A DNA stretch of 64,000 nucleotides from Nematostella vectensis (Eukaryota > Cnidaria > Anthozoa > Actiniaria > Edwardsiidae). The stretch is from the NCBI RefSeq assembly GCF_932526225.1, contig NC_064045.1:8620138-8684137 (forward strand), read 5' to 3'. A program made the translations under genes and the position numbers. The notes under the pieces are model-generated. The model searched no databases and had not been told where the DNA came from. It worked only from the letters and a program-made list of their open reading frames with translations. Of this stretch, positions 12,901 to 24,774 are shown piece by piece (the stretch's first letter is position 1; the number at the start of each line of letters is the position of its first letter).

Positions 12901-15900
12901 TACAAGCAACGTGTAGAAGACTTGTGTGATCACTCTGTCAGAATTTAATTTCTAGTTGTAAAAATTATCGCATATTGGAGCTTCAATCGGGCACTAAGCT
13001 AACTCCTGCAGCATCCCACCCATCTAATTCGGGCGCTGAAAGCATTTTCTCGCATGATTATTGGCTAAATTTTTTAGGTTTGTATATTAGTGGCCACGAT
13101 AGCGCCCGTCGCATGGTTAACTTTGTCTTGGTGGCCACGGTAGCGCCCGTCGCATGGTTAACTTTGTCTTGGTGGCCACGGTAGCGCGTGTCGCACTAGA
13201 ATCCTAGATCCAACGACAAACTGCTTGTTTCATTAGCGAGATGAGTTGTGCTGGGTGTGGTTTGGGTTGAGATTGGTGAGGGTTTAATTTCCCGGACTCC
13301 AAACCAAAGAAGAGCGAGACATGTATATCATGATGGCTCACCTCAATTCTGGACACGTGACATCCATACTCAATACAAACTCTGGCAATCTGCAAACACG
13401 ACATTAGCATTCTATTATATTATCACATCGCATAAATTGAGCCGTAACATTCACGACATCTGGTCACATGACAGTGACATCTGGTCACATGATAGTGACA
13501 ACCAGTCACATGACACTGACATCCGGTCACATGATACTGAGACTTGGTCACATGACATAAAGTAGCCTTATAATTAGACTGTGCATGATCTTAAACAACT
13601 CACCTCGACTTCTTTGTTTTCCACAGCGATCCTTAAACATGATTGGCTGGTTATGTCTTCGCAAAGCACGTGACAGGCCTGGATACCTTTATTTTCAGCT
13701 TTAGAAAAAAAAATATCGTCAACCAGACAGCAGAGGGTTGACTAGCTATTAAAGTTATATGCTTTTTTGAAAAAAACAAACAAAAAAGGACAGAACAAAG
13801 CCCAAATGCCAAGCTTGTACAGAAAACGTAAACCAAGACCCCCATTCGTTATGCAGATAGATAATTTTTGGCAAGTAAATATTTCAAGGACAGAGATCCT
13901 CGTATTTTTGTTTCGTCTAAAAGTGTGGGTGTCTAAAGTGTTTTCGTTGTACAATTTGAATTTTGTCAGCGCTGTCTGCGTTTCCCTGTACCTGATTGGA
14001 CGAGAAGCTTGAGTGCACCCACGTGACCTTCCCGTGACGCTACTTGTGCCGGGGTAAGGCCTTCGTGATTTCGCAATTCCAAGTTGGCATTGTGAATAAG
14101 CTAAAAGACCGAACAGAGCTATGATTTACCCAGTCTATTAATATCACAGTTGTACGCTCCTAGTCACTCATAGTACCTGTATCACAGTTATACGTTCCTA
14201 GTGATGGGCTCACTCGTAGTCACTGTATCTCAGTTGTACGCTCCTAGTGATTGGCTCACTCAATATACCCAATATCCAGGATGTGGATGGGGGGGGGGGG
14301 GGGGGGTCTGCATGTCGGTAGTCGGTAAGAATTATCAGTCTTTGTCGGTAGTCGGTGAATCTAAGCTAGTATTCGCTTTTGTACCAGATTTAATGTATAA
14401 ACAAGATAAAACATTATTTAGAATTGATTAGTAATGAATAACTTATTGATAATAAATTAATTATGGATTAATAATTGACTGAAAAGTTGATGCAACAGAA
14501 AATGCATAGTGCAGATTCTGGGATGGCCGAATTTAAGTAGATTGACGATAAAAGAAAAGAGTAAAAATACCGGAAATAACAACAAAATGTCGGTTGTCGG
14601 CAAATACTTTTTTTGTCGCTAGTTTTCATGTTTTGTCGGTAGTCAGTTACTTTTTAAGCCGTTTGTCGCTAGTCGGTTAACCCCATCCAGACCCTGAATA
14701 TCCAGTACCCAATATTTTTTAGTCTTACTGTCGAATCCGTTGTATCGCGACCCGCATTTTTAAAACACGATTTGTTTTGGTTTTCTGTTCCGTCAGTAAA
14801 ACCATTCTGAGCCAATCAGAGTCTCGCTTTGTGCACATCCCTGGCTATCCTCTGGACGAAAACCAGACAGTGTCGCGACAGAAAGCCAGGCAACTGCACT
14901 AGGCGAGAGATGGCAAGAATCTGATTGGCTTAGAATTATTTGACTGGCGGAACAGAAAATCCCAAAAGACAAAAGCAAATCGATGTTTAGAAAATGCGGC
15001 GTCGCGATACAACGGATTCGACAGTAACGAAGTGGATTCCAATGTTAAACACGGGTTATTGTATTGTGTGCTTAGCGTTTACCAGGGTTTTAAGGACTTC
15101 TTCCCTCCCGTTGGCTGCCGCTATATGAAGGGGGGAAATTCCCTCGTTGTCTACGGCATTTGGGTCGCTCACACCTTCCGTCAGTAATATCTGAAAACAG
15201 TTCATTTAGTCAAACGATTGTGTGAACTATGTGTTTGGCGCAACTTCATTGTAACTTATCTGAAGGGTGTCGAGAGCGAGACGTGCTCATAAAGTTTTAA
15301 GAAAGAGGATCTTCTCTAGAATCCCCTAGAATTCTCGTGAATATTCCTTAAACTATTTTATGTTGAATGGGCAGCGAATTCTCGAGAATCAACAACGATG
15401 CAACGATCTCGGGGATTCATTTCGGCCGTTAGAAGGTTCACTGTTTTGAATGACACAAACTTTTTAACTAGGGGGATTCCATTGTGTTCTGATGTGCACT
15501 GAGACATTTCTTTGCCTCGCTGATTGGCTAGTGAATATTATGTCACTCGCATGCACGTTTCTCGCATCTTTATTGGCTTACTTCACAAAACTGTCAAGGT
15601 GGCCACGGTAGCGCGCGTCGTATCAGATAGCGCCCTTTCTAGCATCCTTATTTGCTTACTTCACAAAATTGTCAAGGTGGCCGCCACGGTGGCGCGCGTC
15701 GTATCAGATAGCACGTTTCTCGCATCCTTATTTGCTAACTTTACAAAATTGTCAAGGTGGCCACGGTAGCGTGCGTCGTATCAGATAGCACCTTTCTCGC
15801 ATCCTTATTGGCTTACAATACAAAACTGTCAAGGTGGCCACGGTAGCGCGCGTCGTATCAGATACGGCCTTTCTCGCATCCTTATTGGCTTACTTTACAA

Positions 15901-18900
15901 AACACGCATAGCAGTGGATTTAGCGACAGGGCAAAATTGATAGTTCTGCCCATTGTTCGTATAAGTATAATGTATGCTCTCGTACCTCTAGTATCTCCGA
16001 ATCAGCGCGTCTAGCAGCACAATGGATAGCTTGATGACCGGAAGGAGAAAATGAATTTACGTCACTTCCGCTACGAACCAGTTCCCTCGCGGCCTTGCCC
16101 GCATTGTACCAACAGGCAGTGTGAAGTGGTGTGAACGTGCGCGTCTCGTGCAGGTTAAACTTGTTTGGATCTAACGATTAAATAGGTTTGACAAACAGAT
16201 CAGAATAGGCTGATGACCTGTATAAACTAAGACCGAGCAATGTTGATTGATATCACATTTGTTGCATCCAAGGCACGTTTTAAAAGTCTTTTCATTAATA
16301 CCTTGCTTAGGGAAGTGGAAAAAGCATTTTGTATGTTCGAACTTGTTTTAGACATGATAGAGAATGTGAAAATGGCTTATTAACGAAATTCTTCTTCACT
16401 GGTTCATAAATGAAAGAACATTAAATGAGATTTGCAAATACAGGCGCGTAGCCAGGATTTGCGGAGGCGGGGTTACGCAGTCAGATATCATGGAAAAAAA
16501 GCATAGGATTTGAAGATTCCATAATAAGAAATGCCCCTTTTTTTGGCCGCCAGGGGGGGGGGGGGGTGTGCGCGCGCACCCTGCGCACCCCCCTGTGTAC
16601 GCGCCTGGCATACATAAAGAATGTCAATCATTCGGTCAAGTCAAAACTTTAAAATGATATTTTACGGATGAAGTCTGATACGCTAATGACGATATTTGAA
16701 TAAAAATATTTTGGTTACTCGCTTGAATCAGCCGATGGAAATGGATGCTTTGTGTGACTTGGAATTAAGCGAGTTTCTTTCCAGTTCAAGCAAGGAACTA
16801 GAATTCTTTCAATCAAATATTGTCAATCAAGCATCGTGAATTGTGGAGGTGGTTATTTTGAAGTTTTTTTTGCAAATAGACTATTGTATTTTCTAATGTA
16901 AACAATAGCAAAAGAGAAGCGGATCGTCATTCTTTAAGTAGTTTTTTTAGAGGGTGAACAACTTATGACGTACTTTGTTTTTTTTGTGATATCTAAAGCC
17001 TAGTGCAAACAACGTAAAGGTATCTAGCCTAGTTATGATATTTAAACGCTACACCAAACTGACCTCAAAATGATGTCGAATACATAGTACCTCACACGTG
17101 GTGTACAAAGACACTCAACATTGTGGACTAGCCATGCTGGCTGTTTTTCCCAGCATTGTTTAACGGGCTTAAAAGCCGCATTGTCACCAGTTTACTGCTG
17201 GAGGTCCGACGGAAACCTCAACCATTAAAGGACAAAAAATCCCTTATTAGAATCCGAGATCCTCAAAGAAACTTCCAATAGACACAGTTCCTTCAATATT
17301 TTGAAATATTTTTCGCGTTTTTCGTTAAAAATCACCGGAGATTGTTACGTATTCGACCGCAAGTAAACTGGTGACAATGCGGCTTTAAAGTTCGCTTATG
17401 AAAAAAAAAACAATCTCTAGAAAAGCATTTACCAGCGCCGTTGCTAAGCAACAGTCTTATGACTTCTGATTGGTTGAAGCGAGCGGCGCAGTGCAGTGGA
17501 GTGAAACCCAACTCGTCGCACGCATCGAGGCTTGGTGATCCTTCCTCGATGAAACGACGGACAAGCGCCGTATCACCTGTTTTGCAAGCCTAGAGAAAGG
17601 CAAAAACAATGTAAAGACCTAATATTTGTTCTTTTTCTAATGCTCGAAAAATACTTCCAAATACACCCAAAAAATATAAATGCCTTTTTATAAGTACGTC
17701 CACCTCAGATTTTTAAAGTACATGCCAAGGCTAAGATGAAAAATATTGCCTTGTTTAGTATGTTATAATAACAACCACTTAGAAATAATAGCTATTGATT
17801 ATTTGTGTAATCCTGTTCCTAATGATTCATTGGGTTTTATATTTTTATGTACACTAAAATGGAAGAACATAACCGTTAAGAACATTTTCAGATGCTCCAA
17901 AAATAAGAACGGCCCAGCCTCAAGCGAAAATTAAAAGTTCTTATAAAAGAAGATCGTAAAAAAGATTTTTATAATTAATTTTTTTTAAATTTCAAATTAG
18001 CGTTCTGCCAATAATCATTATAATTTTCAATCTTAAAATACAGTAAAACAGAACTTTACCTTTCTTTTGACAAGTTAAAAAGGAAAATTTATAACTTGTA
18101 CGATTATTTTAATCTAAAACCGTTATATACCTGATGAAGAGTGATATTTCCTGTCAAGTTCCGCTCAACCGAATTGGAAATACTGCGTTTCAAATCAAAT
18201 ACCGAAGAGCTTGGGTTTATTTTTCGTTTTGAAGCCCTGCGAATAGCAGTCAAAGCCAAATTGTCGGATCTTCTTCCGTTTCCATTGTTAGAGCCTTCTT
18301 CATCCACCAAACAAGCGAAGCTGGCGCTCGTTTCCTCCCCTGACTTTATCCTCTAATGAGAAATTAATTAAGTTAGGAAATAAGAGGCCAACAGGCAAAT
18401 TACCACTGTCAATAGCACATATGTTTTACCGTAGTACTCATCGATAGACAGTTTGAAATAAGGCTATAGAGGTTAGTTCGTGAAACGGTTTGTTGACATT
18501 CATAGAAACTTATCTTAGAGACACAGCAAACAGATGACAGGCAAACGTAAGAGATCTCACTCTCAGCAAATTAGAAAGACGATTTATGAGAATAATAGCC
18601 AATAGCAAAAGCTAACACTGTGCCACAGGTCGCCCAAAATGTCTGCGCAAGATTCTGTAGGCATGGTTTTTAAAATGATTTGACAATTGAAAATAAAATG
18701 CTGCCACCTGTATTCTCTGCCATTTCTTATTTTAAAAGATTGTAAGGAAAATTGCACTATCTTGGAAATACTATAATATAAAAGCATATCCATGATTTTC
18801 ACTATTCTTCACCTTCCCTTCTCCCTAGAGCTTTTCGTATCGCTTGTTTTCTTGAGCGACCCAGTTTTTGCAAAGGGAAGCTACATTTTCTCTTACCCCA

Positions 18901-19240
18901 TATTCTCAGAAAAATCATTGAATTCTAGGTGATAAAAAGAGTTTTATGGTGATAACACCCAACTGTGGGGACAATTAATTACAACCACAACAGCACTGTT
19001 TGTATTTTACAAATTTCGAGTTACCAAGGAGAGATCAAATCAGTCTAACTAAAGCTGACTGACTGACGTTGACGGTTTAGCCGACTGAGACATCTGGATT
19101 ATGCTTTTCTGTTATCTTCATGCAGATATGTAACACACGTCGCAATAAGGTTTTGGTTTTGAAAGCAGACCTTTCATAAACTAACAACAGGAATAAAATA
19201 ATTATCTTACCTGTAAAGATTTTCTCAGAATTGACGCCAT
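930..19240 (-). CDS. TRPA-like ankyrin-repeat cation channel (24 exons seen, 3' end outside window)
   Basis: A transient receptor potential channel of the ankyrin (TRPA) type, expected at the plasma membrane as a chemo/thermo-sensory cation channel. Exons in coding order (plus coordinates): 19211-19240 with the ATG, 18131-18352, 17433-17589, 15986-16170, 15083-15190, 13992-14100, 13604-13698, 13342-13389, 12810-12934, about 11617-11768, about 11059-11111, 10505-10587, 9536-9697, 8793-8904, 7398-7567, 6645-6729, 5392-5451, 4879-4962, 4381-4451, 3486-3618, 2533-2631, 1623-1789, 1379-1439 and 930-1004. Exons 3-16 encode ankyrin repeats (for example TPLHTACW, TPLHCAAR, IPLHHAA). Exons 17-19 are the linker (VVMDKCVIYS; VTYNFEFM; ELLFHPLAKEL). 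Exons 20-24 carry hydrophobic segments matching S1-S5. Phases agree at every junction except those around the exon near 11.7 kb. The pore, S6 and C-terminus lie left of the window. Family assignment is inferred from architecture; about 880 residues are visible. Confidence 0.85.
1103..1305. repeat. 40-bp minisatellite, about 4 copies
   Basis: Tandem C-rich units containing acggcccacatcgcccatcc recur at about 40-base spacing. The middle copies are almost identical and the outer ones are diverged. The array lies in the intron between the last two visible TRPA-like exons. Confidence 0.8.
1900..2035 (+). repeat. Dispersed repeat, copy 1 (partner at 7670-7885)
   Basis: A segment beginning cggaccattagaaaa, followed by a G-rich run, ggtaagga, an A-rich run and atcatacacg, is shared with 7670-7740 in the same orientation. 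The second copy has an internal expansion. It is an interspersed repeat of unknown class with no coding capacity. Confidence 0.6.
4493..4779. mobile_element. MITE family B, copy 1
   Basis: A non-autonomous element of about 290 bp bounded by inverted ends of the form TTACTGTCTAATCCGTTG and its complement ending CGACAGTAA. A second, better preserved copy lies in inverted orientation at 14725-15027. Small open frames inside both copies are fortuitous. It sits in a TRPA-like intron. Confidence 0.75.
5017..5328. mobile_element. Foldback hAT-like MITE with 8-bp target duplication
   Basis: The ends TAGCCTGCTAGCCGGCTC and its exact complement are flanked by the direct repeat AACTATGG (5009-5016 and 5329-5336). 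Most of the left arm (about 5018-5130) is inverted on the right (about 5225-5328), so the transcript would form a long hairpin. An 8-bp duplication and CAGGCTA-type ends are typical of hAT elements. It encodes no transposase. Confidence 0.85.
5540..6232. repeat. 14-bp minisatellite (ttttacctcaggcc), about 49 copies
   Basis: Head-to-tail 14-mers cover about 690 bases with scattered substitutions (ctta for ctca, gtc for gcc). On the minus strand, the sense strand of the surrounding TRPA-like gene, each unit contains CTGAGGTAAAA, a fair 5' splice-site match. On the plus strand it looks like a 3' splice site. It lies in the intron between exons 6645-6729 and 5392-5451. Confidence 0.9.
6252..6497. 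mobile_element. MITE family A, copy 1 (diverged)
   Basis: The inverted ends TAAAGCGGCAATCGCCCCAG and its imperfect complement enclose AT-rich sequence with the family-specific internal words ggacc/gacg, aacctcaacc, ccaatagacacac and gagatcgttacgtaatcgacc. The same structure is found at 17169-17388 and 44160-44413. It abuts the 14-bp minisatellite. Confidence 0.75.
6890..7115 (-). repeat. Diverged interspersed repeat with a perfect hairpin at its edge
   Basis: About 190 bases (6930-7115) match the reverse complement of 20035-20225, sharing the words gacaagaatc, aaggaatat/atataaggaaac and tatggaa/gtgaccg. At 6892-6921 a near-perfect palindrome (arms ttaagccaatggaga) forms a 15-bp stem. The element class is unknown. 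Confidence 0.55.
8462..8830. repeat. 62-bp minisatellite seeded at a TRPA-like exon/intron boundary
   Basis: Six units of about 62 bp are marked by tctgc[a/t/g]ccgtg at about 8505, 8571, 8630, 8692, 8755 and 8817. The last unit (plus orientation) is the real 3' end of exon 8793-8904. Read on the sense (minus) strand, each unit is the final 36 bases of that exon, then the donor GTAAGAT and about 25 intron bases. Outer copies are more diverged. Confidence 0.85.
12043..12830. repeat. 28-bp minisatellite seeded at a TRPA-like exon/intron boundary
   Basis: About 28 units of taccttagtaactgcgtcac plus gcactatg. On the sense (minus) strand each unit is the last 17 bases of exon 12810-12934 (ending CGTTATTAAG in the exon, CAGTTACTAAG in the repeats) followed by the donor GTAC and a few intron bases. 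The array begins at the exon border and extends into the intron. Confidence 0.88.
13080..13200. repeat. About 49-bp tandem repeat, 2.5 copies
   Basis: Units contain ggtggccacggtagcgcccg followed by tcgcatggttaactttg. The core ggtggccacggtagcgc reappears in the larger array at 15560-15895, so the two arrays share an origin. No gene is seen. Confidence 0.75.
13455..13560. repeat. About 20-bp tandem repeat rich in TCACATGA
   Basis: Five or six imperfect copies of tggtcacatgacagtgacat, each with a TCACATGA E-box-like core. They lie in the intron between TRPA-like exons 13342-13389 and 13604-13698. Confidence 0.75.
14725..15027. mobile_element. MITE family B, copy 2 (well preserved)
   Basis: The ends TTACTGTCGAATCCGTTG and CAACGGATTCGACAGTAA are perfect inverted repeats that extend through the tatcgcgac/gtcgcgata segment. 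The internal sequence is the reverse complement of the copy at 4493-4779. The element itself has no transposase, so it would depend on one encoded elsewhere. Confidence 0.85.
15560..15895. repeat. About 80-bp minisatellite, 4 copies
   Basis: Units contain ctgtcaaggtggccacggta, gcgcgcgtcgtatcagata and tctcgcatccttattggctt. One unit carries a 3-bp insertion (ggccgccacggt). It lies in the intron between TRPA-like exons 15986-16170 and 15083-15190 and is related to 13080-13200. Confidence 0.85.
16443..16612. repeat. Interspersed repeat with cgtagccagg end
   Basis: The segment starts gcgcgtagccaggatttgcg and includes aaagcataggatttgaagat and a long G run. A fragment of the same family is recognisable at about 520-600 (aaagcatagaatttgacgat...). 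A short relative (cctggctacgcccctg) sits at 46224-46241 beside the virus-like element. Class unknown. Confidence 0.5.
17169..17388. mobile_element. MITE family A, copy 2
   Basis: The inverted ends AAGCCGCATTGTCACCAGT and its complement ACTGGTGACAATGCGGCTT are flanked by TTAA on both sides. The internal words aacctcaacc, aatccgagat and ccaatagacaca are shared with the copies at 6252-6497 and 44160-44413. TTAA flanks suggest a piggyBac or Kolobok-type transposase in trans. Confidence 0.82.
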
Positions 19241-22200
19241 ACTTTAACCGGAATAGCAAGGTTTTGATTCATATAGAAAATAGAAAAATAAAGAAAATAA
19301 AAACTCTATATGTGATAGGAATGAAGCGATAAAGTTCGTCGTTTGAGGCAAACGCCATCGCTTTTCGGTAATCAGTGGAGATTTACATTTCATGTCCACC
19401 TGTACATAGTTAAGTGTCACATCACTTTATTTCATATTCAAACCGAATTATTTACATTCCATACAATTTGTGTCAGGAATAATCGTGAATCTGGCCAAAA
19501 AACATTGAATAGTACAAGGGTTTGTAAGTCAAATGCGCGAGGGATCTATGATCTTGTGCTAGTAGAAAAGCAATTTGTGTCAATTCACTCTTCAAAGTAC
19601 AAAAATTACAAGTACATTAATTTGAATTAATTAATATGTTAAAATCTCTTTTACAGGTGCAAAAAAGCACAGAAAGTTTTTGTTTAATTAAAGCTTTATT
19701 TTGACAGACGAAAACCGTGATATATTTTTTTTCACGTTGAATTCATAATAACCAGCCTAGTACTAGGCGTTCCTACCGGGTCTCGGTGCCCGGAGATGAA
19801 CCGTGAGGCAACGTTTGGGCTGTGGACGGGTTTTTACTGTGACGTCACAACTCTTAACATCCACAGGAAACCCAACCACAGAAAACCCGATAAAAACACC
19901 TTGGTTGTGTTTGCAGATAACTCAAAATCGCAGTAGAACATAAGTACCATAAAACCGACCGATTTTATTTTATGTAGCCTAGTTGATTTTGCATGATACT
20001 GCATGGACGATTTTTTGTACTGTTTGCATCAGTCATATCAAGAAAATTCAGCCAAAATTTGTCGTTTTTGCCAAACACGGTCATTTCCATATAAGGAAAC
20101 TAATATATTACTTATTTGGAAAAGCTACATGATTCTTGTCGTTTTTAAGGTTGTCGTATCTTGTCGGGTTTTGTAAACATTATGACTTGTAACCAGTCAT
20201 AATAAGAGAAAAACAGTGACTGTGACCATCTTTACTCTATAGAGAAAGTATCTAAAAACAAACTCAGATTCCTCGGAACCAGAACCCCAAAACGACAACG
20301 TTTTCTTCATATGCGTTCCGATAATCCCTTTCAGTGCTGGGCGCATATCTATTTGTGTTTTAGTCGAAAAAGCTGGGTTTTTTGTGTGATTCAAAGATGA
20401 TATTCACCTGCAATCATATAATTAAACATAAATGTTCTTTATTTTACCTTTTATATTTGAATTGTCAATTTCCCAAAATATCGTTATTCTTCGATACAAA
20501 GATATTTCGATTTAGCGATAAAATTTTTCTGTCCCTGTAAAAGAGTTTCTGAGTTAACTTTCGATGAGTTAATAGACACATTATCAATTATCTTTTGAGA
20601 TGCAACCAAAACAACAGCTCAAAACAACGCGTTTTATTCTTCACTGATGCTATGTCTTGAACAACAGAGACCAGGCGCACGTGCATTACAATATCATATG
20701 GTGACTGAACGCGTCCCCAGGGACCCACGGCGCCCCTCGATATTTTTCACTCTACGTCACAGCGAGCTGTGTGTGGCGTAACCGTATAAGACTTATGTCT
20801 TAAGGGCTAGGAACCTGGTTATTGCCTCCCTATTAATGCGTTGGTGCCTCGGTACCTGTGTGTTGCACAGTTCGCTAGATAGCGGTGTTGGGGCCGATAT
20901 CTCCAGCCTAGCCGTAAAGCTTTAGCTGTCATACGGTGATTCAGCGCACGTCTGGATGTAAAGTCTATATTTTTTGTGTTTTCAGTTTGCATAAATATCA
21001 GGTTGGATCCCAGACAAAAAGCATATTTGTTTCCTGTTCTTTTTTTAACACGTCTTTTTTTTAAATAAAATATCTTATTTTTGTGATTCTTTTGTATATA
21101 TTTTTGCTGAATTTCCCCCAAGGTATGGAACTGAAAGAGAAAAACGGAACCGGATGACGAAGGCGCGGCCGCGAGACCTATCGGAAGATAATGAGCTTAA
21201 GAACGCAATTGTAAGCCAAAGAACCTCGTAGAAGGGTGAGCGAAAATTTGTTTTGAGTTCGGACGATGACTGCCCCATACGCCATGAGGGGGCAAATAAC
21301 TCTCCAGCATATTCTAGACTAGACAATGAATTTTAACGTTCTTTGAATTTCGAGTGGTGGGGTGGTGGTTACTAAAAATAGCCAGATTCGGAATCGACAT
21401 GGCGCGCGGGTAATACCAAAGTGTCCCTCTCTTATCTTATGCTTTCTTGCTATTTTTTCCCGTCTTCAGCATATCTTCATGGCCTTATAACGTAGCCTTG
21501 TCCTTGCTTAAGTCAAATCTTTCACTTGTTCCTTGCTAAGGAAAGAATTGACATATTCAATTTAATTATTTTATTTGCCACCATTTCATTTTTTATTAAC
21601 AGGCGTCGCTCCAAATACATCTGTTACAGCTGTTATCCAATTCCTATTCCTATGCTATTTATCATCTTCCCGTTTCCCTTATTTCTATTACTTCACAAAC
21701 AAATTGTGCTATTTCTTTTTTGGTTGCACTCTCCTGGTTTAAAATGATCACCTTCCTTATAAAATGTTGTGGCTGGAGGCATCGTTTTCAGATTGTTTTG
21801 TTGCGGATTGAAAAAAACCCTATACATTTGTTCCCTCAATTAAATGATGCAAGGCATTTTTTCATAAAGTGTTCTTGTCCTTGAACTAAACAAAGCATAT
21901 TGGGTATATATTAGCGCAAACGAGAGGGGGGAGGGGGTGTACAGATATGACGATATCCTCTTTAAAACGATCAACATTCCCTGTCCTGGCAAAATAACAG
22001 TAAAATGTATGAGGAAAAATCTCGATAAACGCGGGCGTTTACCTAGGTGCCTCCCCCCGGGCCAAAAAGTGGGTCATATCTTACCTATAACAGCACCCCC
22101 CCACCACCACCACCACCAACATAGCAAGTCCTAGTAACGCATCTGAAACCTGCTTTTGCAGTACACTCATGAAATCGGTACAGCCTCCAAATTTATACTT

Positions 22201-23115
22201 AACTCTTATTAGAGTACGAACAAGACAACACATCTGCAACTTTTTACCTAATAAGGAAGGGGGAGCAAGCAAGCATAGCTGCCATGATCTAATCAATGCA
22301 CTTTCCAGTTTATGTTTTTTAGATGGAAACAAAGGCTAGAGTATCTTACATATACTGCAGCAATAAAGTATAAATAATGATAGGAAAAAATGTTGATTCC
22401 ACAAGGTGTTTCAAAAGGCTTTTTGTGTTTGTGTGAGAATGGTCTTTTAACAGTTAACACTGTTTGTGTCTAAAGTGTCTTTTACCCTACCCTGGTTCAG
22501 AGCCTTGATTGTAGCTAGCCTGAGTTTACGAGAACCTTGTACATGATTACAGGCTTACAGGGGTTACCTAATAATTTTGTGACTTCTTTTACCATAAATT
22601 GCATTCTTACTCTGTAAAAACATCTATAGCTTGTGTTTAGTTGCTACATTTTGAAAAAGATAGAACACATATCTCTAGAACATGCACTCTCCTTTAAATC
22701 GTAGTCTGCGTCAGGTTCTTGAAAGGCAGGTTTACGCTAACCCAGGGATGAATACCCTTTTTATCCAATCAAATGTCAAGATAGCCATATTCATCCCTGG
22801 GTTAGCGCTTACTTGCTTTCTAGTAACCGGCCCCTACATCTACATATTTATGCCCCTCCATATGTTTGATATGATGGTGTCCCCCTCCCCCCCTCCTTTC
22901 AAGAAGTTCTGGATCTGCCCCTGGGCCTTAGCAATTGTGATAAAAGGTGATTCTAATACAAATAACTGTGGAAATTGGGCTTATATATCCACACACTTTT
23001 TTGCTTTCTCAGCATTCCTGTGTGATAGCATTAGGCTATGGTACACATACAAAATATGTTGGAAAATGGTAAACCCATTGACACCATCTTCCAGAAAACT
23101 AAACAAAGTAAGAAG
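19241..23115. other. Intergenic region, no gene supported
   Basis: This stretch lies between the TRPA-like start codon and the NOSIP stop. It is AT-rich, and the open frames are short and show no recognisable domain. The only structure found is the interspersed repeat at 20035-20225, the complement of 6930-7115. The TRPA-like promoter should lie just above 19240, but no clear TATA box is visible. Confidence 0.6.
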
Positions 23116-24455
23116 TCAAGCTTGCATAACAGGCCTATCTTTCTTGGCTTCTAGCTTGGTTCCAGTAGCAGCAAATCCTGTCCCCCCCCTTTGCATGGGA
23201 ATAATATCCTTCTCCTTCAGTTTAACACTAGTAAATGGACAAAACATATCCTTCTTGATAATCTTCTCAACACAATCCAAAGTAACAACATGGCCAGTGT
23301 TTCTAAGGACTGCGCAAGGGACAGAGTTGCCTAGGGTGTCTCCGGTGACAGCGCACTTATACCTGACTTCTTTAGCAACTAAAGCTTTACTAGCGTCTTG
23401 CTCGGAGTCATTTGCTCGGGTGAACTTTACAGGGATAAGGTCCTTGATTTTGATGGGCTTCTTAGACATGGGGCAGTAGGTTTTGTTGTCCGGTTTGGTG
23501 ACGAGGGTGGGTTTGGCTTCTGGAGTCAGTGATGGAACCCAAAAACTTGGTAGGTTCTTGTAATCAATGATTGATCCTGAGAAACACCAACAAGATAACA
23601 TTAATATCGAAAAAAAAAACTTTTATGCTTTTAAATATTACTGTGTACAAACCTGAGTTGCAGGTTTTGTAACTTTTATTGTTTGATTATTTCAAATTTT
23701 GAGACAGTTTGACAGATAGATGGACTGACTCAAGACTGATAGACGGAATGGAAGGTTCAATGACCGACTGACCGACAAAAAGACAGACATGTATGTATGT
23801 AGGAAGGCACATACACGCATTTTAAGAGAGAAAAAAAAAGGGGTAGCTTAGTAATCAACTGATCAAGAGACACTGACAAAAAAAACACAAGGGTACTTAT
23901 GACTAGATAAGCTACAGACAAGCTTTAGAATAACTACGTGGTCTATGTCTAGAAAAAACTACAGACAAGCTGTAGAATAGGATCAACAATACCTTGTGAT
24001 GTTGATGGCTTTGCGTCGTCTAGTGACACCGTCGCGGTGCTTGATTCAGCTGTAGTTTTGGTCGCAGTGAAGGCCTTACTCGGCTTAGTAGTGATCCGTC
24101 TTTCCATCTCGAGAAAACTTGCAAGTTTAGATTTCTCCTTCTCGCTTATTTTCTCGCTCTCCTCGGCCAGAAGTTTCTTCTTCTGCTTCTCGTATTCCTT
24201 CATCTTTCTGGCCATCTCGGTTTTCTGGTGCAGAATGCATTCTAGGATCGCTTCTTTGTCGTACAAGAATCCATCGGGAGTAATCACTGGTTCCCTACAT
24301 GGTTGAAGAGTCAGTGAACAACAATCGAAATCTTTCACGGAATCTTTGCCTAATCGAACTTTCTGACTGCCGTAACCTGAAGTCTTAGTATCCTTGTTTT
24401 TCTCGTGGCGAGAATACACGGGATTTGCAGTAGCATTTTTAGCGTGGCGAGTCAT
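23116..24455 (-). CDS. NOSIP: Nitric oxide synthase-interacting protein (E3 ubiquitin ligase NOSIP)
   Basis: NOSIP is a small, mostly nuclear U-box/RING-type E3 ubiquitin ligase, first described as a binder of endothelial NO synthase. Two exons are clear: 23993-24455 (ATG at 24455, donor GTATTG) and 23116-23576 (acceptor TCTCAG). They join in phase 1 through a 416-base intron to give about 307 residues, close to the usual length. Family landmarks are the N-terminal MTRHAKN, the split U-box segment KDFDCCSLTLQPCREPVITP, a Lys/Glu-rich helix, LPSFWVPSLTPEAKP, the second half CPMSKKPIK...YKCAVTGDTL...PCAVLRNTG, and the C-terminal RGGTGFA...KKDRPVMQA. It is head to head with ECHS1. Confidence 0.95.
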
Positions 24456-24774
24456 TTTCTTTAGTGAAGTGGAAACAAAATGGCGGCTCTACTAAAACCA
24501 CAGGTAACCCGAACAATTGAGCGCAGAATTTGACAAAGCTACACCAGGGGGCCCCTGTCTGGCTACATACAAAAAGCTTATTTTCTTATGTCGTATGAGG
24601 AAAGAAAAAAAAAACAAGAATCACAACTTCTCTAAAAAGCCAGAACATCATCTTCTACCCCAGAAAATCCTTTAGAATACACAAAGGTACAATCGCTTTA
24701 CAAAATGAAAAACAGTTTTAAATAGCAACATAGCACCCCACCCCTTCCCCCACAGTGCATATTTCAAATCCAAC
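24456..24774. promoter_or_regulatory. Bidirectional promoter region NOSIP/ECHS1
   Basis: Only 319 bases separate the divergent start codons of NOSIP (24455, minus) and ECHS1 (24775, plus). No TATA box is obvious, as is common for housekeeping divergent promoters. Its role is inferred from the gene arrangement. Confidence 0.55.
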
